Shown here: positions 12,054 through 24,967 of the stretch, piece by piece | Numbering within the stretch: the first letter of the stretch is position 1 | How the letters are laid out: every line of letters begins with the position of its first letter | DNA from: Quillaja saponaria | Lineage: Eukaryota > Streptophyta > Magnoliopsida > Fabales > Quillajaceae | Length of the DNA stretch: 64,000 nt | Assembly (NCBI GenBank): GCA_029379385.1 | Contig: CM055615.1 | Location: 3,224,001-3,288,000, forward strand | Direction: 5' to 3' | Program-made: the position numbers and the translations under genes | Notes under the pieces: model-generated | Databases searched by the model: none | What the model was told of the DNA's origin: nothing | The model's input: only the letters and a program-made list of their open reading frames with translations

Positions 12054-12278
12054 TCAAAATGTCCACAATTCCACACCTATGCTCTTGAGCTTAGTTCTTT
12101 CAATCGACAAGGTTTTCCCTTGAGCAGTAATGATACCCACAACTTCCTCGTTGGCTTTGGCATCATGTCTCATTATTTTTAAATCTTCAATTTCTCTCTC
12201 AGCACTAGTGTCAAGCTTGTAAAGGATTTTTGGCTGACACTTGTAAAGGATCTCCGGCTTTCCCCATTCACATTTTCT
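12054..12278 (-). pseudogene. Short protein-coding fragment, charged and helical, unknown family
   Basis: One minus-strand frame stays open for about 74 codons between stops at 12279-12281 and 12054-12056. Its composition is unlike the random AT-rich frames around it: the middle reads SAEREIEDLKIMRHDAKAN, rich in E, K, D and R as in coiled-coil proteins. No plausible start codon context or neighbouring exons were found. A 9-residue in-frame duplication (ILYK...ILYK) lies near its N-terminal end. It could be a single exon of a larger gene or, more likely, a captured or decayed fragment. I do not recognise the parent gene. Confidence 0.4.
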
Positions 12279-13290
12279 TTATGCACCTTCCATAAAAGCA
12301 ACCCCACACGTTAAGCACTTCCTTGAAGTATATTATCACATATCTCAGATCATCTTTCATCATCAAAATCTGATTTTGACAGGATTTCTAGGGAAAAGAA
12401 TCCACAAGAAACACCAAAATACATCGGTTACAAGCTACCTTTTTTAATTTTCAGACATATTTGAATCTAGAAAACCAAAACAGGTACTTCTCATTCATTA
12501 CACAAAGGATTTGCTTCTTCACCACTATAATGAATAATAGTAACACAATTGAAAATCTGAAATTTCCAACATGTTCTGAAAAGATTGGAAGAAGCCACAT
12601 ATAAATGGGACCAGAAAATTGGGAAAATAGCAAAACCCATTTTAATAAACAAGTATTACGTATGAACAGTTCAATAATTGAGAAACAAGTATGCCTTAGT
12701 AATTAGTATCAATCTTGCTCACACAAAAAAAAAAAAAAAACTTGAGAAATAAAGAAAAAAGTAGTTTGAGTTTTATCTCAATATACTAAATCAGATCAAC
12801 AAAATCAGTCTTATGCTCATCTTTAAATTTAAGGGAGAAACACAGAAAAAAAAGTTCTCAGAAAATAAATATATAGTGAGAGAAAAAAAAAAAAAAGAGT
12901 TAGAAAGACCAAAAAAAAAATGATTTTTGCAAATCTGAGACAAAAATAGAGAAAAAAAAAAAGTTCCGAAAAATATAGAGTGAGAAAATAAAATAAAAAA
13001 CATGATTTTGCCTGGCGGGTTCCACTTTTCGTTCACCTATCTAGATCACATATCAGATATAATATTCTTCTATAAATTATATAATAACATGCAAAAGTTA
13101 TAATTTGAATCAGTTTGATTTGTTATTTCATTAGAACTAATAATCAGGGCAAGTTATAATTTATTACAACTTTAAATACCCACAGAAGTGGGAGAAATAA
13201 TTTACAAATATGAAAAGATTAATCACACATTAAATGAAATACTGTGTTTTGTTTTCAAAGGAAATATCAATAGAAATATAACAAGATTTC
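12279..13290. other. AT-rich spacer
   Basis: Several poly(A) runs (12724-12740, 12885-12896, 12950-12961). No gene supported. Confidence 0.5.
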
Positions 13291-13680
13291 AGTTTCCTCC
13301 AAAATCTTAAAGAATGTAATATCAAAGTTTAAGAAATAAACAAAAATAATGGACATCACAAAATTAAATATTTAACTGATTTAGTTTTCCTTAATTGCCC
13401 ATTAATTTTGTTTTTAATGCATGAGATTTCCATTAGAAAAACAAATTGACACATTAAACATGGAGCTTGGCGATTCCCCAGCTATGTATAGTGAGCTAAC
13501 TACCGTTCAATGTCATTCTCATGAAGTTAAAAAATAAAAACAAGGCGTATAATCCATATGAATTTTAAACACTCTACTTATGCTCATAGCATTTCACATA
13601 CTACTGATGAAAATTTAATTTGAAGTCATAAAATTAAAACTATAAAATCAGTGCAAATTGTCATGCTCCGTACGAACTTA
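13291..13680. repeat. Dispersed duplication, copy 1
   Basis: Shares ordered blocks with 18582-18863: GTTTCCTCCAAAATCTT, 'atatcaaagttta', 'gattcc..agctat', 'tatgctcatagc.tttcacata' and 'gtcatgcyccgt'. Same orientation, about 5.3 kb apart, with small indels. No coding is seen in either copy. Confidence 0.6.
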
Positions 13681-16514
13681 CCTAACTAACTCTTTAAACT
13701 ATCAAGACATACACAAAGTCACGACTTGCATTATACAGCTTATGAATTATAACTTGAGAAGAGTAACGATTAAACACAAAGATGACAAGAGCAATGATCT
13801 TGAGTATCATAAAAAATAAAAAATACAAGTTTTAAGTTCGATCTTGAGCTTAAGAAAACTAATCATCATCATTGGTTATGATCAATACACATTAATATTC
13901 AGTGTTAACTAGAGTGAGTCAGTGAATTTTAAGTTTCAATTACATGTACATGTCCTTTCTTATACATACACATTTTTTTAAATCTAAAATCTAATTAAAG
14001 AAATAGACGTATAAGACTTAATGGATGTCTACGAAGGTTTGTTATGGAGGATGATTTGTTGGTAAACAAGAATTATAAAGAGCATAAACTGAATTTATTT
14101 TTCAAATATTAAACGATTCTCATTTTTCTTCCCGTTTGGCCATGTGACCATATTCAATTTGACCTCAACATTGTCAACACTAATGTATAGTTACATAACA
14201 AATTTAAAATTTGACACATAAGCAAATTGGTAGCATTAGTGTCTAAGAGTCAATCAATGGCTGGTTTGTAATGATACTTTATTTAATTGTATTTAATGTA
14301 TATAATAACATTATTAGGCATTCTTTATTATATTGTTTAAATGAGATTTAGCATAACGATATATAAAGTTTCTAGAATAAATAATGTGTATGTATAATCA
14401 TGATGTTGATCATAATTGTGAGATATGACATACATAAAATATTATTCTAAAGGTATTCATAGTCAATGAATCATCAAGGAATCATCAAGAATAGGGATAT
14501 TGATGATTTCTCGAGACTAACATATGTTATATATGTCATTCTCTTATAAAGAGAGTAGTGATCTCATAAACTACAAGCATGGTGATGCTAAGACAAATAT
14601 ACGAGTGTTTATTAGCTGAACAAGTACACTGAATTAACCTAACACGAGATACCATGTGGAGTGTTTTTACTCACGCGTCAATGGAAGTTTTCAAAGTGTT
14701 GATAGTGTAGTTGATTGTTTGACTTGATATTATCTTATTACCTTATATGTGAATCTATGTGTTTTGATGTCATTCCCCTTATCATGCAATAAGGATAATA
14801 CATGGGTGATTATTAGACATATAGAAACGCATATAAAGGTAGATGAATGATAGACAGAGATTTATCTCCTCAGTAAAGATGACAATTATCCCATGGCCTC
14901 TTGAGACAAGTATGTCTTGTTCTGGGAAACTTTCAAAGTAAAAAAAAAAATTAATAAAAGTGTTTTCTTGAGGAACAAAATGTGAACTTGGTTTCAAATA
15001 GTAATAAGGTTGACACTAGAATCCATACCTTACGTCTATCTTGAGATTTGTATAATGAAAGAATTAAATTACAGGGTAACCAAGGACTGAAATGTTTGAC
15101 AATGATCTTAACTTCACTTGTACTTTGGTGGTCATGATACATTGCTAGATGTCAATCTTGATCTATGAATGTAAGTTGGTTGGTTTAGTTTTAAATAAAA
15201 GTGTTTTAACTTGACCGTGCTTCTTAGAAAGTATCTAATTACATTTATTGTCACATACGAGAAAACCTAATGGGTTGCTCACGTTAATTGATTTAGGTTA
15301 AGAACCTAAAAGGAATAATGGAACCTTGGAAATAAGAGTTAAGTTCTAAGCACATAAGGGTAAAAAAAAGGTAATTTGTTACCTTTATATATATATAATA
15401 AGACTAGTTTTCTTGAAAGTCAAGAAAAGGTCTAATGGGAATCTTAATTGGATTTAAGCCACTAGGAGTCTAAAAGTCCATTAATAATCATAAGAAGATT
15501 ATGGATTACTAAAGGAGCTTTGGTCTTAGGTCTTGAGCTTTAGGTTTAATGAAATCCTAAATATAGAAAGATTATATATCCTAAACCCTAACCATAGTAG
15601 CTAAGGGAATCTCGGTTAAGCATGAATGCTAAGCTAGACACTAGTGACATTTGGCCAACAAAGGATTAGGAGCAAGAAGAGTTCTTGATACAACTATTGA
15701 TGATTGACGATTCAACTAAGTGGAAGCTAACACGTATCCTAATGGTGAATAATTCATTCAAATCTTTTACAAAAAAGTAAAATGTTTTTAACCGATCTAT
15801 TGTATGAATTATTTTATTAGAGGCTTATTTGTTCGAATAGCTTATTAATCATTGATCATACTTTGTATTTGATTAGGATAATCGTTTTGACAATTTGTGG
15901 AGAAACTCCAAGAATCCGTGCTAAACAATCAAACTAACTGCGTGAACAAAGTTTCAAAAAATTAGTTTCAATCTTTAGCTTTCTATATATATATATATAT
16001 ATATATGTGCGTATTCTACTACTTAGGTATGTGATGAACTAGAGAAGCTAGTTCCAACACCAACTGACTTTAAAAAATAAATAAATAATTTCATTTGAGG
16101 ATTGCATCGCACAATGTCACATCTAAGTTTATATATTTTCACAAGTTTATCATTTGTCAGTAGTTTTTACGCCACATGTACCATATTCATCTATCACTAA
16201 TATGCATATATAATTTTTTTTCCTGCAATATAATTAAGCAGTGTCATTTAATAAATATTTTTAACGACGTTGACTTAATATTTATTTGCTAGATGTAATT
16301 GGATCAATAATTAATTTTTATAACATTTTAGTCAATAAAACATTATTATTCAACCAATACGTAGATTTATTTGACTGGAGATACTAACTTGTGGACCATT
16401 AATCCGATGACACGTGTCTCTGATATTTTGACATTTGATTTGTATGAGGAATTAAAAATTTTCTTAAAAGGCACAACTATGTGACCACTATTATTTTAGT
16501 ATAAAAGTACTTTC
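13681..16514. other. AT-rich spacer with an unclassified repeat-like segment
   Basis: 14270-16060 reads like non-coding LTR sequence: it ends 'ctagttccaaca' near 16059 with a TA repeat just before (15984-16006). I could not find its other boundary or a target duplication. No open frame with a recognisable domain is present. Confidence 0.3.
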
Positions 16515-16892
16515 TTGGCCAAACGACATTTTGGGTTTTTATAATTTTATTACTTTTTAATAAGTCACTGTATCTTAAAAAATTTCAATTGGATCACTAT
16601 ATTTTTATTTTATTATAATCGAGTCTCATGCATACCTATTCATTATTCAAAAAATCTTTTATTTTTGTCATAATTTTTGTTCATAAATATTAAAATCATC
16701 ATACTCTTGTGTTATTTGATTGGCTTGATCTTATTATTTAGATATTTTTATTTGTAAATTGTTAGAAATTCATGCATGTAACCTAATTGAATTTAAAATG
16801 AAAGTGTAATGACTCAATTGAAAATTTTTAAAACACGATGACTCATTTGAAAAAACAACAAAATTATAGGGACCTAAAATATAATTTGGTTA
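16515..16892. mobile_element. MITE with long terminal inverted repeats
   Basis: The left arm (about 16517-16620) has 'acattttgggtttttata', 'aagtcactgtatct' and 'atttcaattggatcact'. It matches the reverse complement of the right arm (about 16790-16890), which has 'atattttaggtccctata', 'gagtcatcgtgttt' and 'attttcaattgagtcat'. Arms of roughly 100 bp suggest a Mutator-like foldback MITE. No transposase is present. Confidence 0.6.
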
Positions 16893-17535
16893 TTTTCTTT
16901 CTATTTCTTTATGGCTTCAGTATCGGATTAGTTACCCGGGAGACTTAATCCTGAATCTCTAACTTCTTACATGGTGCAGGTATCCTTTGTGTTTGACCGT
17001 CAAGAATGACAGGTGAACCAATCGACAATAACCACATAGGGCGTACATACTTAGCATTTTTATCTCTAGTTTTTGTCAAGTTTCATAATTAGTCACTATA
17101 ATTTAAGAATTATTTTCACCTACAAATACTATTTAGTTCAATTTTGTAGAATTAAATGAAAGACAATTTATTATTTTTAAACAGAATTTTTTATAAGGCA
17201 GATTTAATTGAAAGAAAAATAAAATATATATATAATGAGATTTTTCTAATTAACTGAACTATAAGTAAATATCTAGGCACGTTTAGAGTGTTATATATAT
17301 TTAGTTTTATGTACAGATCATTAAAAGAAAACAAAAATATAATGAGAATTTGCTAATTAAGTAAAGTATAAGTAAATATATAGGCTTGTTTAGAGTTTTT
17401 TTCTTCAAAAACTATCTACTCGGACAAAAAAAGGAAAGAAAAGACCAGCTAAAAGAATTTTCTCTTTCAAGCTTCACCAAAATGTGGGCTCCGCAGGCTT
17501 TGACAAATAAGATGGAGCCACTAGTTATTAAAAAA
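16893..17535. other. Spacer
   Basis: AT-rich with a small GC-richer patch at 16911-17050 that I cannot classify. No gene supported. Confidence 0.4.
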
Positions 17536-18410
17536 AAAGGATAAATTACAGTGACCTCCCTTGAGATTTAAAAAACCGACACTCATTGAGGGAATCACCA
17601 ATATTTCCCTCCTTGAATTCATGTTCACTAACAGAACTCTTATGTAATATACCTTATTCCATTTAGTTTAATCATAGTTAATTAGCCCTTAACTTTGAAT
17701 TACTAAAACAAAAAAATAAATAAAACATAACATGAAGTTGTCTTGATTAATTTGTTTTGTGCTTACCCATTTGTGATTTTTATATTTATTTTGAAAGTCA
17801 TTCCCATGTAGTAAGTTATTTTGATTTTGAAATGGAAGGATTTGGTTCTTTTGATTGTTTGATTGATTTCTGGGTTTGGTTTGTTTGTAAAATTTAGGAA
17901 AAGAATTGAGGTTATTTGATTTGATCACATGAACATCAATTAGATACCTTTAATTATACAATTGTAGATGAGTACGTATGAAATTTGTAGAATTCAAAAC
18001 GTTTAGATTGATTCAAATCTCCAAACTTGTATTTATTTTTTTATTTATATTGAAAAGTTCATTTTTCGGTGCTACTATCTCTTAATCCGATTAAAAAAAA
18101 TTAGCCATTAGTGTTTCCAAATCACTTTAATATCTCCATCAAACTTGTCATAGGATGAATCAATTTTTATATATCTCATTTATTTATTTGAGATCTGGCT
18201 CCACAACGCATTTTAGATTCCAATACCATCAAACATGTAAAAACCCAAATTTTGTGAGGGTTGGTTCTGAAGAATAAAAATTGCAGTTTATAGTGACTAA
18301 AAACTCGTATAGAGTAGTTCTCTATTCCATGACTTCTAGTAAACTCATCTAAAATTTGGGACTGAGTTCACTTTTTAAAATCTAATGAAGGTCACTGTAA
18401 TTTGCCCTTT
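17536..18410. mobile_element. TIR element, about 875 bp, non-autonomous
   Basis: The left end reads AAAGGATAAATTACAGTGAC (17536 on). The reverse complement of the right end reads AAAGGGCAAATTACAGTGAC (ending 18410). Similarity continues for about 34 bp. The interior has no transposase; a 79-codon open stretch inside looks like low-complexity AT sequence. The family (Mutator-like or other) is not resolved. Confidence 0.6.
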
Positions 18411-18581
18411 TAAAATACTAAAATGGGTATAAAACAGAAATACTATAATTTTATGGTAAGTTACAACAGCGGGTAATTTTGGGATGGACAACTAGTAGAT
18501 TGATAACTGAGAAACTAATTACACCACTCTCTGATCATGGGGTATTGAATCACTTACCTACCATAAATATGAAAAATGCTT

Positions 18582-18863
18582 AGTTTCCTCCAAAATCTTG
18601 AAGACAATATCAAAGTTTAATAAATATGTACAATTGAATGTGTTTTCATTTTATTTTATTTTTATTTTTTTTTCAAAAGGGAGTTTATGATTCCAGAGCT
18701 ATATATAAGTGTGAACTATTGGTAAATGCCAATTTTATAAAGAAGCTTTTCTAAAAATAATAATAATAATAAACAGCATATAATCAGTGTGACTATTAAA
18801 CAATCTACTCATGCTCATAGCGTTTCACATACAGTAGCGCAAATTCTCATGCCCCGTGCAATA
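18582..18863. repeat. Dispersed duplication, copy 2
   Basis: Partner of 13291-13680. It is shorter and lacks some AT-rich stretches of copy 1. Confidence 0.6.
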
Positions 18864-19244
18864 ATGGTAAACAAATAAATAACAAAATATTTAAGTACCT
18901 AAAGAGCTATAACATAATTACTATTTTAGAATTTCAATAACTAAGTGCCTGCTCTAACTTGGACTACCTTAATGATAGATGTTGATGTAAAAAAAAAAAA
19001 AATTGTATATATTTTCAGAGAAAGAGAATGATGATAATTTTTTATTTTTTTTTAAATTTTTTCACAAATATTGTTGTGAGACTAATTTCTCGAACTCTGT
19101 TATAGAAAAAGTTTGAATAACTGATTTGCTTCATGGCAAGACTAAAGATGTTTATTTGCAAAATAATTATCTTTTTTTTTTAATATATTTATAATTGTTT
19201 GTGTAAAATATAGAGAAAAAGAAGAAAAGAATGGGAAGCTTTGA
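18864..19244. other. AT-rich spacer
   Basis: No gene. The last five bases tttga (19240-19244) may be the left target duplication of the TRIM at 19245; tttga recurs at 20010-20014, one base beyond the LTR end. Confidence 0.45.
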
Positions 19245-20008
19245 TGAGCTTGGTGTACTTGTTATATCCAAGACTACACCAAGGCTATATATTTATAGTA
19301 CAAGACATACATAACATAAGCTTTTCTAAGCAATGTGGGACTTTCATCCTCACACAACATAACACAAAACATACTTCTAACACTCCCCCTCAAGCTAGAG
19401 CATACTTATGCTTTAGCTTGTACAAATATAATCCAAGTATTAAAACTCTCAACACTCCCCTTACATAACAATCAAATAAGAAATACAAGAAAATTCACTT
19501 GATTCACTCCGTGCCTACAAGAATGGCACAACAATATGTGCCCAAGAGATGTTGGGTCAAGCCAACTTAAAATGCCAACTTGGCAATAACTTCCGCTGAG
19601 ATCTTCTCTAGTCGGAAACAAAGATAAGGTAACTCCGGAATCAGTGATAAAGGGAATGTTAAAAACTCTTCAATCTCTTCAATCTTGAATAGAAGTTGTG
19701 TCAAAATACTAAACAACCAACAAACATAAAGATAAACTTCTACAAAAACTTCAAAACTAACAACATCAAAAACTTCAAAACTATTCAGGGGCTTTAAAAC
19801 TATTTGGGACTGCCATCAAAGAGGAGAGGTGGTTGCCCCAAGATTAAACTTGGGTTTAGATCAACTTGGATGAGCTTGGTGTACTTGTTATATCCAAGAC
19901 TACACCAAGGCTATATATTTATAGTACAAGACATACATAACATAAGCTTTTCTAAGCAATGTGGGACTTTCATCCTCACACAACATAACACAAAACATAC
20001 TTCTAACA
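19245..20008 (-). mobile_element. Young TRIM-like LTR element with identical 138-bp LTRs
   Basis: LTRs at 19245-19382 and 19871-20008 are identical over all 138 bases by eye, and start TGTTAGAAG on the minus strand. The interior (19383-19870, 488 bp) has no protein domain. Directly beside the first LTR is a polypurine tract, GGGGGAG on the minus strand (19384-19390 region). Total length is 764 bp, within the TRIM size range. Short open stretches in the LTRs are identical in both copies and are not genes. Identical LTRs imply a very recent insertion, or gene conversion. Confidence 0.8.
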
Positions 20009-21104
20009 GTTTGAAAATGTTTGTTCTCTTTCTATAATCAATTGTTATTAAATGATTAATTTTTAATTAAAAAAAATTAGAAATTACATTTTAACTCGAT
20101 ATTTAAATGTTTATCCTTTAGGAAGAGTAATATAGGTACATATGCATTTTATTTAGCGCAATTGAGATTACCTAAAAACATATGTTTTTTAAAAGAGGAC
20201 AATTATTTGTAGTAATTTAATGAATTCTTGTCTTTCGATTTTTTAAAGGGTAGTTGTACCTGATATTGGAGAAGGCAATGTCCTAGATTCAAGCAAATAA
20301 AGTAGACAAGTTTAAAAAATTAGTCAATAGAGTCTCTCCCTGACATGCAATTTAATGATATAATGAATTCACATTTTAATGATAATCTAGAAGAGAAGGC
20401 CGAAAATTTTGGTCGCAATGACAATCACAAACTTGAAACCTACCCAATTGATCAGCATAAGGCCGAAAGATACACGATCGATTATCAAAATTTGTATCTG
20501 AGTCTCTTTGATTAAGCTCTGTGTAAAAATACGTTATGTAAAAATATATTTCAAGAATTAAAATAGAATTATTTTAAAATATTATAAAAATAAAAATTTG
20601 AAAAATTATTAGGATGAGTTAATGTTAATTTTAAAAATTATTTGATTTTATTGTTAAAAAAAAGATATTGAATATTAAAATTACTAAAAAAATTATTTTG
20701 ACAAATATTAATGTTATATTTATCTAAATAAAATAATTATTAAAATTTTTTTTTAACTCTCTTATTTTCTATTTGAATTTTTTTTTCTTTCTAACTTCAG
20801 CTTAGCACTCTAAAAATTCAAAAATATTTATTTTTATTTTTTTTGAAAAACTTAAATAACAAAACCTTTATTACTAAATAGTTTTGTAAAACAATTTAAA
20901 TTTACAATCTGTTTTAAAATTGAACCAAACAGGAACTCTGAATAGAAAGGAAGTCACAAAATAACCGGGTGGAAAAAAAAAAAAAAACACCAGTCCAGCA
21001 AACACTTGAAAGTCACATCAGATTAGATGGAATTGTGCTATAGCTGATGAGTTTATATAAAACTCATATCCTTCTTTTTCTGGTGAAAAGTGGAGCAAGA
21101 TGAA
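20009..21104. other. AT-rich spacer
   Basis: No gene or clear repeat. A short A run lies at 20974-20987. Confidence 0.5.
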
Positions 21105-21480
21105 TTAAGCAGCTAAGGAGTTACAAGTCCCCTTAAAGTCATACAACAAAGCAGTAGATAAAAATGATAAAACAATAAAATTCAAAGATTGCCTGTGTGC
21201 CTCCTTAGCAAGCAAGCAGGTCAGCTGCTGTATTCCCTTCTTGAAAGCAATGAGACAGGATTGATTAAGGTATCTCCCTGAGAAAGGCATCTGCAATCAT
21301 CAATAAGGGAGCCTAAAGGGTGAGATTCAGAATCTGCAATATTGATAAGATGAATGATAGGTTTTGCATGATCAATTGAAGCTTCCAAATTTGTGATTAC
21401 CAAATCAGAAGCCAAGCTCAAACCACCACGAATATCCCCGCGTTCAGATTCAGCACTGCTTCCAAAACCAATATTCCTTA
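21105..21480 (-). pseudogene. Decayed RNase H-like (RVT_3) fragment, LINE- or gene-derived
   Basis: On the minus strand the frames together give GLSLASDLVITNLEASIDH, then a later IDDCRCL, then EGNTAADLLA and LAKEAHRQSL. This is the order seen in the RNase H domain of plant LINEs and RVT_3 proteins (alpha helix, I/V-D-x-K/H strand, DCR, then the EGN-ADxLAKxA end). The frame changes at least twice. One break is a 4-base duplication within 'gcttgctt' around 21210. It is cut off at the upstream end by the solo LTR at 21486. It is probably non-functional. Whether the source was a LINE or a host RNase H-domain gene cannot be told from this piece. Confidence 0.6.
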
Positions 21481-21485
21481 TGAAC

Positions 21486-21740
21486 TGTTAAAGCTTAACA
21501 ATTTTGGCTAGTTTATCAGAGAATTCAGAGATAAGAGAAGGAGAAGAAGAAGAGATTAGGAAAAGATTCTAATATCAATTCGCATAAGAAATGGAATACA
21601 AGCAACAGCTCCTATATATCCTATGGAGCTGTACAAATTGAGCTGGCTGTAACAACCTTGCCATGTGTCCCAAAACATTAAGCTAGAAACAAAATGCAAT
21701 AAGACGTAATCACCTATTCTAATCAGTTAAGACTCTAACA
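21486..21740 (-). mobile_element. Small solo LTR, copia-like, 255 bp, perfect target duplication
   Basis: The ends are TGTTA and TAACA. On the minus strand it starts TGTTAGAGTC, carries GGATATATAGG as TATA region, then a CT-rich stretch, as in many copia LTRs. Flanking tgaac occurs at 21481-21485 and 21741-21745 exactly. No internal region or second LTR is nearby, so this is a solo LTR. Confidence 0.75.
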
Positions 21741-21745
21741 TGAAC

Positions 21746-23544
21746 CCACTAACAAATTAATCTATCTAATCAAATCCTCTGCAGTAATTGGCCCCTGGTT
21801 TCTAGGCAAGAACCATATTTATTCAGTTTTCAGAAAACTGGCTGACGAAGTGGCCATTTAATTGAGATTTGAACTCTATTGATAACCTTAGTGTTAGAAG
21901 CCAAAGCAACAAACTTAGTCCATTTAAAATTTCTCTGTTCAGATTTACCAATTATCATTAACATTCATTTTATGTATGTTTAGGTGTTAAGGTGTTCAGA
22001 CTAGTTAACCTTGAAAAATGGGACTTCGGGAGGTAAAATTATAAAATACATATTCCTTTGAAGAGTAGGGAGAAATCGACGCGTCCGTGGCAGTAAATAA
22101 AACTTGTAGGAACAAATTGTTTGTTGTTGAGAGCTGTTTTCCGTTTATGCTTAAATATTTGTTTATAAAGCACTAAACTTATACTTTAATAAACATCACT
22201 GTTATTGATTTTTTTTTTGTTTTGTTTTTTTTCACTTACAGGACAATCTTTAATTTTCAGCTGCTTAACAAGCCTGGACTGGTCATCAAAACAAGAGAAG
22301 TGGAGGAGGAAGATGAGAAGAACGAGGATGCTCATTTAGGAGGAGATGCGTATTATTGCTTTATTTCTTTATTGAACTGAATAAGTTTTAATGTTATATA
22401 CAATTTAAATTTTTAATAAGCATGATTGTATTTTTATTAATTTGTTGAATAATTAATGTTAAACATGTTTTGGATACTATAATTGAGTTTCTGTTGATAT
22501 TGTGTCTATCAGGTTTAATTCAAAAAACGAAAACAAAATGTCAAAAAAATATGATACCAGATAATGAGTCTCACATAGCATTTATGTTCCAACCTCTAAT
22601 AGAGGGATAATATAAATAATCCATCAATGAATGTTGCCACTGCTAAAGTTTTAGATTACCAGCATCAGACTTTTAGCTACAGCGTATGACAGCTATGTTA
22701 CTCAACAGTTATAGCGACAGTGGATTCATGTCCCCTATAACTTTGCTAAAACTATTAGAGACTAGGTTAATGACAGTTGTGCTATAACCCTTTACTGTTG
22801 CAGGTAGTCGTCAGTGACATCAGAAAATTTAACTTAAGCGGTTGGTATCTGTGTTCTCACTCTTAGTATTCGAGCACTTTTAATGTATCACAAAAAAAAA
22901 GAAAAACAAAACAAAAAATACAGAAAACAAAAAAAAACAAAAAACAAAGAACATTCTTCAGCTCTTCTGCAACATTTACCTATCCCTGATGACTATCAAT
23001 GACAGTATCTGCTATCTTTTATGGTGTCTTTCTTGCTGAAGCACATGATTCCCAACCTGGAGCTCTGATACACCTTGTCCAACACTCTCAACAATTATAT
23101 TGGAATAACAAAATGAAATTATGATCTATCTTTCATTTGGAAAATAAAACATGAACAAATGTATTACTCTTGAAAAAGGATTAAATTGTAGTTTTTACGT
23201 TTGTTCTCTTGGTCAGCAGTTAAAATATATTTACATTTGTCCTTCTGTTCTACAGAAAAAGAGGGGTTACTCATAAGGGTTACTGACAAGTAACCCACTT
23301 CAAAAATTACATGTCAAATTGCCATATAACTCTGTTTGCCTACATTGACCATTAACTCCCAATCTAAGTAACTGGTACCTAGTTTTGAAAGCCTTCAAAT
23401 ATACCCAAATGGTTTATAAACGAATTAATAGATTCACCATGTTCTGTATTAGCTGCCAGTTGCGGCAATTAAGCTGCAGTTCACCACACTAGCTTGGTCT
23501 TTTTGTACTCCTTTATTAAAATATCCTCAATTTTCAATATATAC

Positions 23545-23585
<41 letters not shown>

Positions 23586-24067
23586 CGAAATAAGTTTTTC
23601 ATTATTATTCAAAATCCACATTCTTGGACATAGAACAATGTAGTATTGGGAACTATATTGAGAACATAATGAATGGAAATTATATCAACGAGCAAATATA
23701 AACTGTTGCAGGAAATTTAATTCAGTATCCATACATAAGGTTTGGAGGTTGGCAATACATGATGAATCCTAGTAAAACTAGTTGATATCCATCACACAAT
23801 TAAATTACCCAACTTCACATAACATCTTATAGCATACTAGACCCAAATGACCAAAAAATTTAAAATCATGTAGAAAGTTGAAGTGCCAAAATGCTCTGAC
23901 AGAAAGTTAGCAGTGATTGACATTGGAATATCAAAGTACAGAACAAATGAAGCTTCAACTCTCAACTAGAGCTTCAGAGAGTTGAACCTAAGACTTTAGA
24001 AATAGCTAATTGAATAACTTATTATTTAACTAAATTACATTTTATATTATTTTTTGTAAAGTTATAA
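21746..24067. other. Spacer
   Basis: A stretch at 22240-22378 follows a good acceptor-like TTTTCAG (near 22259) and stays open for about 40 codons rich in E and D. Without neighbouring exons I do not call it a gene. An AT microsatellite lies at 23550-23582. Nothing else is supported. Confidence 0.4.
23550..23582. repeat. (AT)n microsatellite
   Basis: About 16 uninterrupted AT units. Confidence 0.9.
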
Positions 24068-24967
24068 TAAAGGCTACTTTGGTATATAAGAATGGTCATT
24101 TCATTTTATGTATAATTTCATAGAATAAACATTATTTCATTTGATACATTTTTAGCCTCAGAATACTCATTCTATTTCGCCTATTTTATTTATTGAAATA
24201 AGAATCCTTAAACCCACCTAAAGGGTGAGATTGCTCATTCATACTTTTATAGAATCTGTTTAGTTTAGTTAAATGACAAAAAAAAAAAAAAAAAACATAT
24301 TCTATCACATAAAATAAAAAGTCGAATATTAATAAAATAATAATATTATACATAAATAAATAAAATATATTCATTATTTAATTTAGACAAATAACCAAAA
24401 TACCCTTCATATCACATTAAATAATATAAAATCATATAAAATAATAAAATAAAATAAATTGTTTATAAAAATAATAATAAACCAATTCATTTTAGTCAAA
24501 TGACAAAAATAACATTCATATCATAGTAAATAATATAATTATAAATAAATAAATTAGTTAAGTGATTTTAAACCAAAATATTAATATTAATAAATAATAG
24601 AAATAAGAAATAAGAAAATAAATATAATTAACAATAAAATAAATATAAGTAATAATAATAAATAAATAATATAAATTTTAAAAAATTAATTAAAAATTAA
24701 GAAATATATATATATATATTTCATAAATTATGTTATATTTTTATTATTTTATCTATTGAGAGATATTTTTATCATTTTATCATAATTTTTATATTATTTA
24801 ACATCAAAAAATTGCATAGAAAATAAATAAATATAATAGAATGATTATTTTCCACATACACTGTCAAACAATAAAATAGAATCATCATTCTATTTTACCT
24901 GTATTTTATTCTCATTTCCTTTCCCATTCCAATTCTGTAAAAATTATTCATGCATATCAAACTAATT
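24068..24967. mobile_element. Possible AT-rich MITE, about 900 bp
   Basis: The left end 'ctactttggtatataagaat' is similar to the reverse complement of the right end 'tagtttgatatgcatgaat'. Inner blocks with 'attctatttt' recur in inverted positions. The similarity is weak and the extreme AT content could produce it by chance. Confidence 0.25.

Noticed and set aside
14270..16059. Complete LTR element ending CCAACA
   Set aside because: No matching start, target duplication or second LTR found; left as unclassified.
19241..20037. Two small plus-strand frames with the same peptide (MSLVYLLYPRLHQGYIF)
   Set aside because: They lie in the identical LTRs of the TRIM and are antisense to the element; the duplication reflects the LTRs, not a gene pair.
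22240..22378. Acidic open stretch after a splice-acceptor-like site
   Set aside because: No upstream exon, start or domain could be linked; about 40 codons are too few.
24068..24967. Firm MITE call
   Set aside because: End similarity is weak in extremely AT-rich DNA; kept only as a low-confidence feature.
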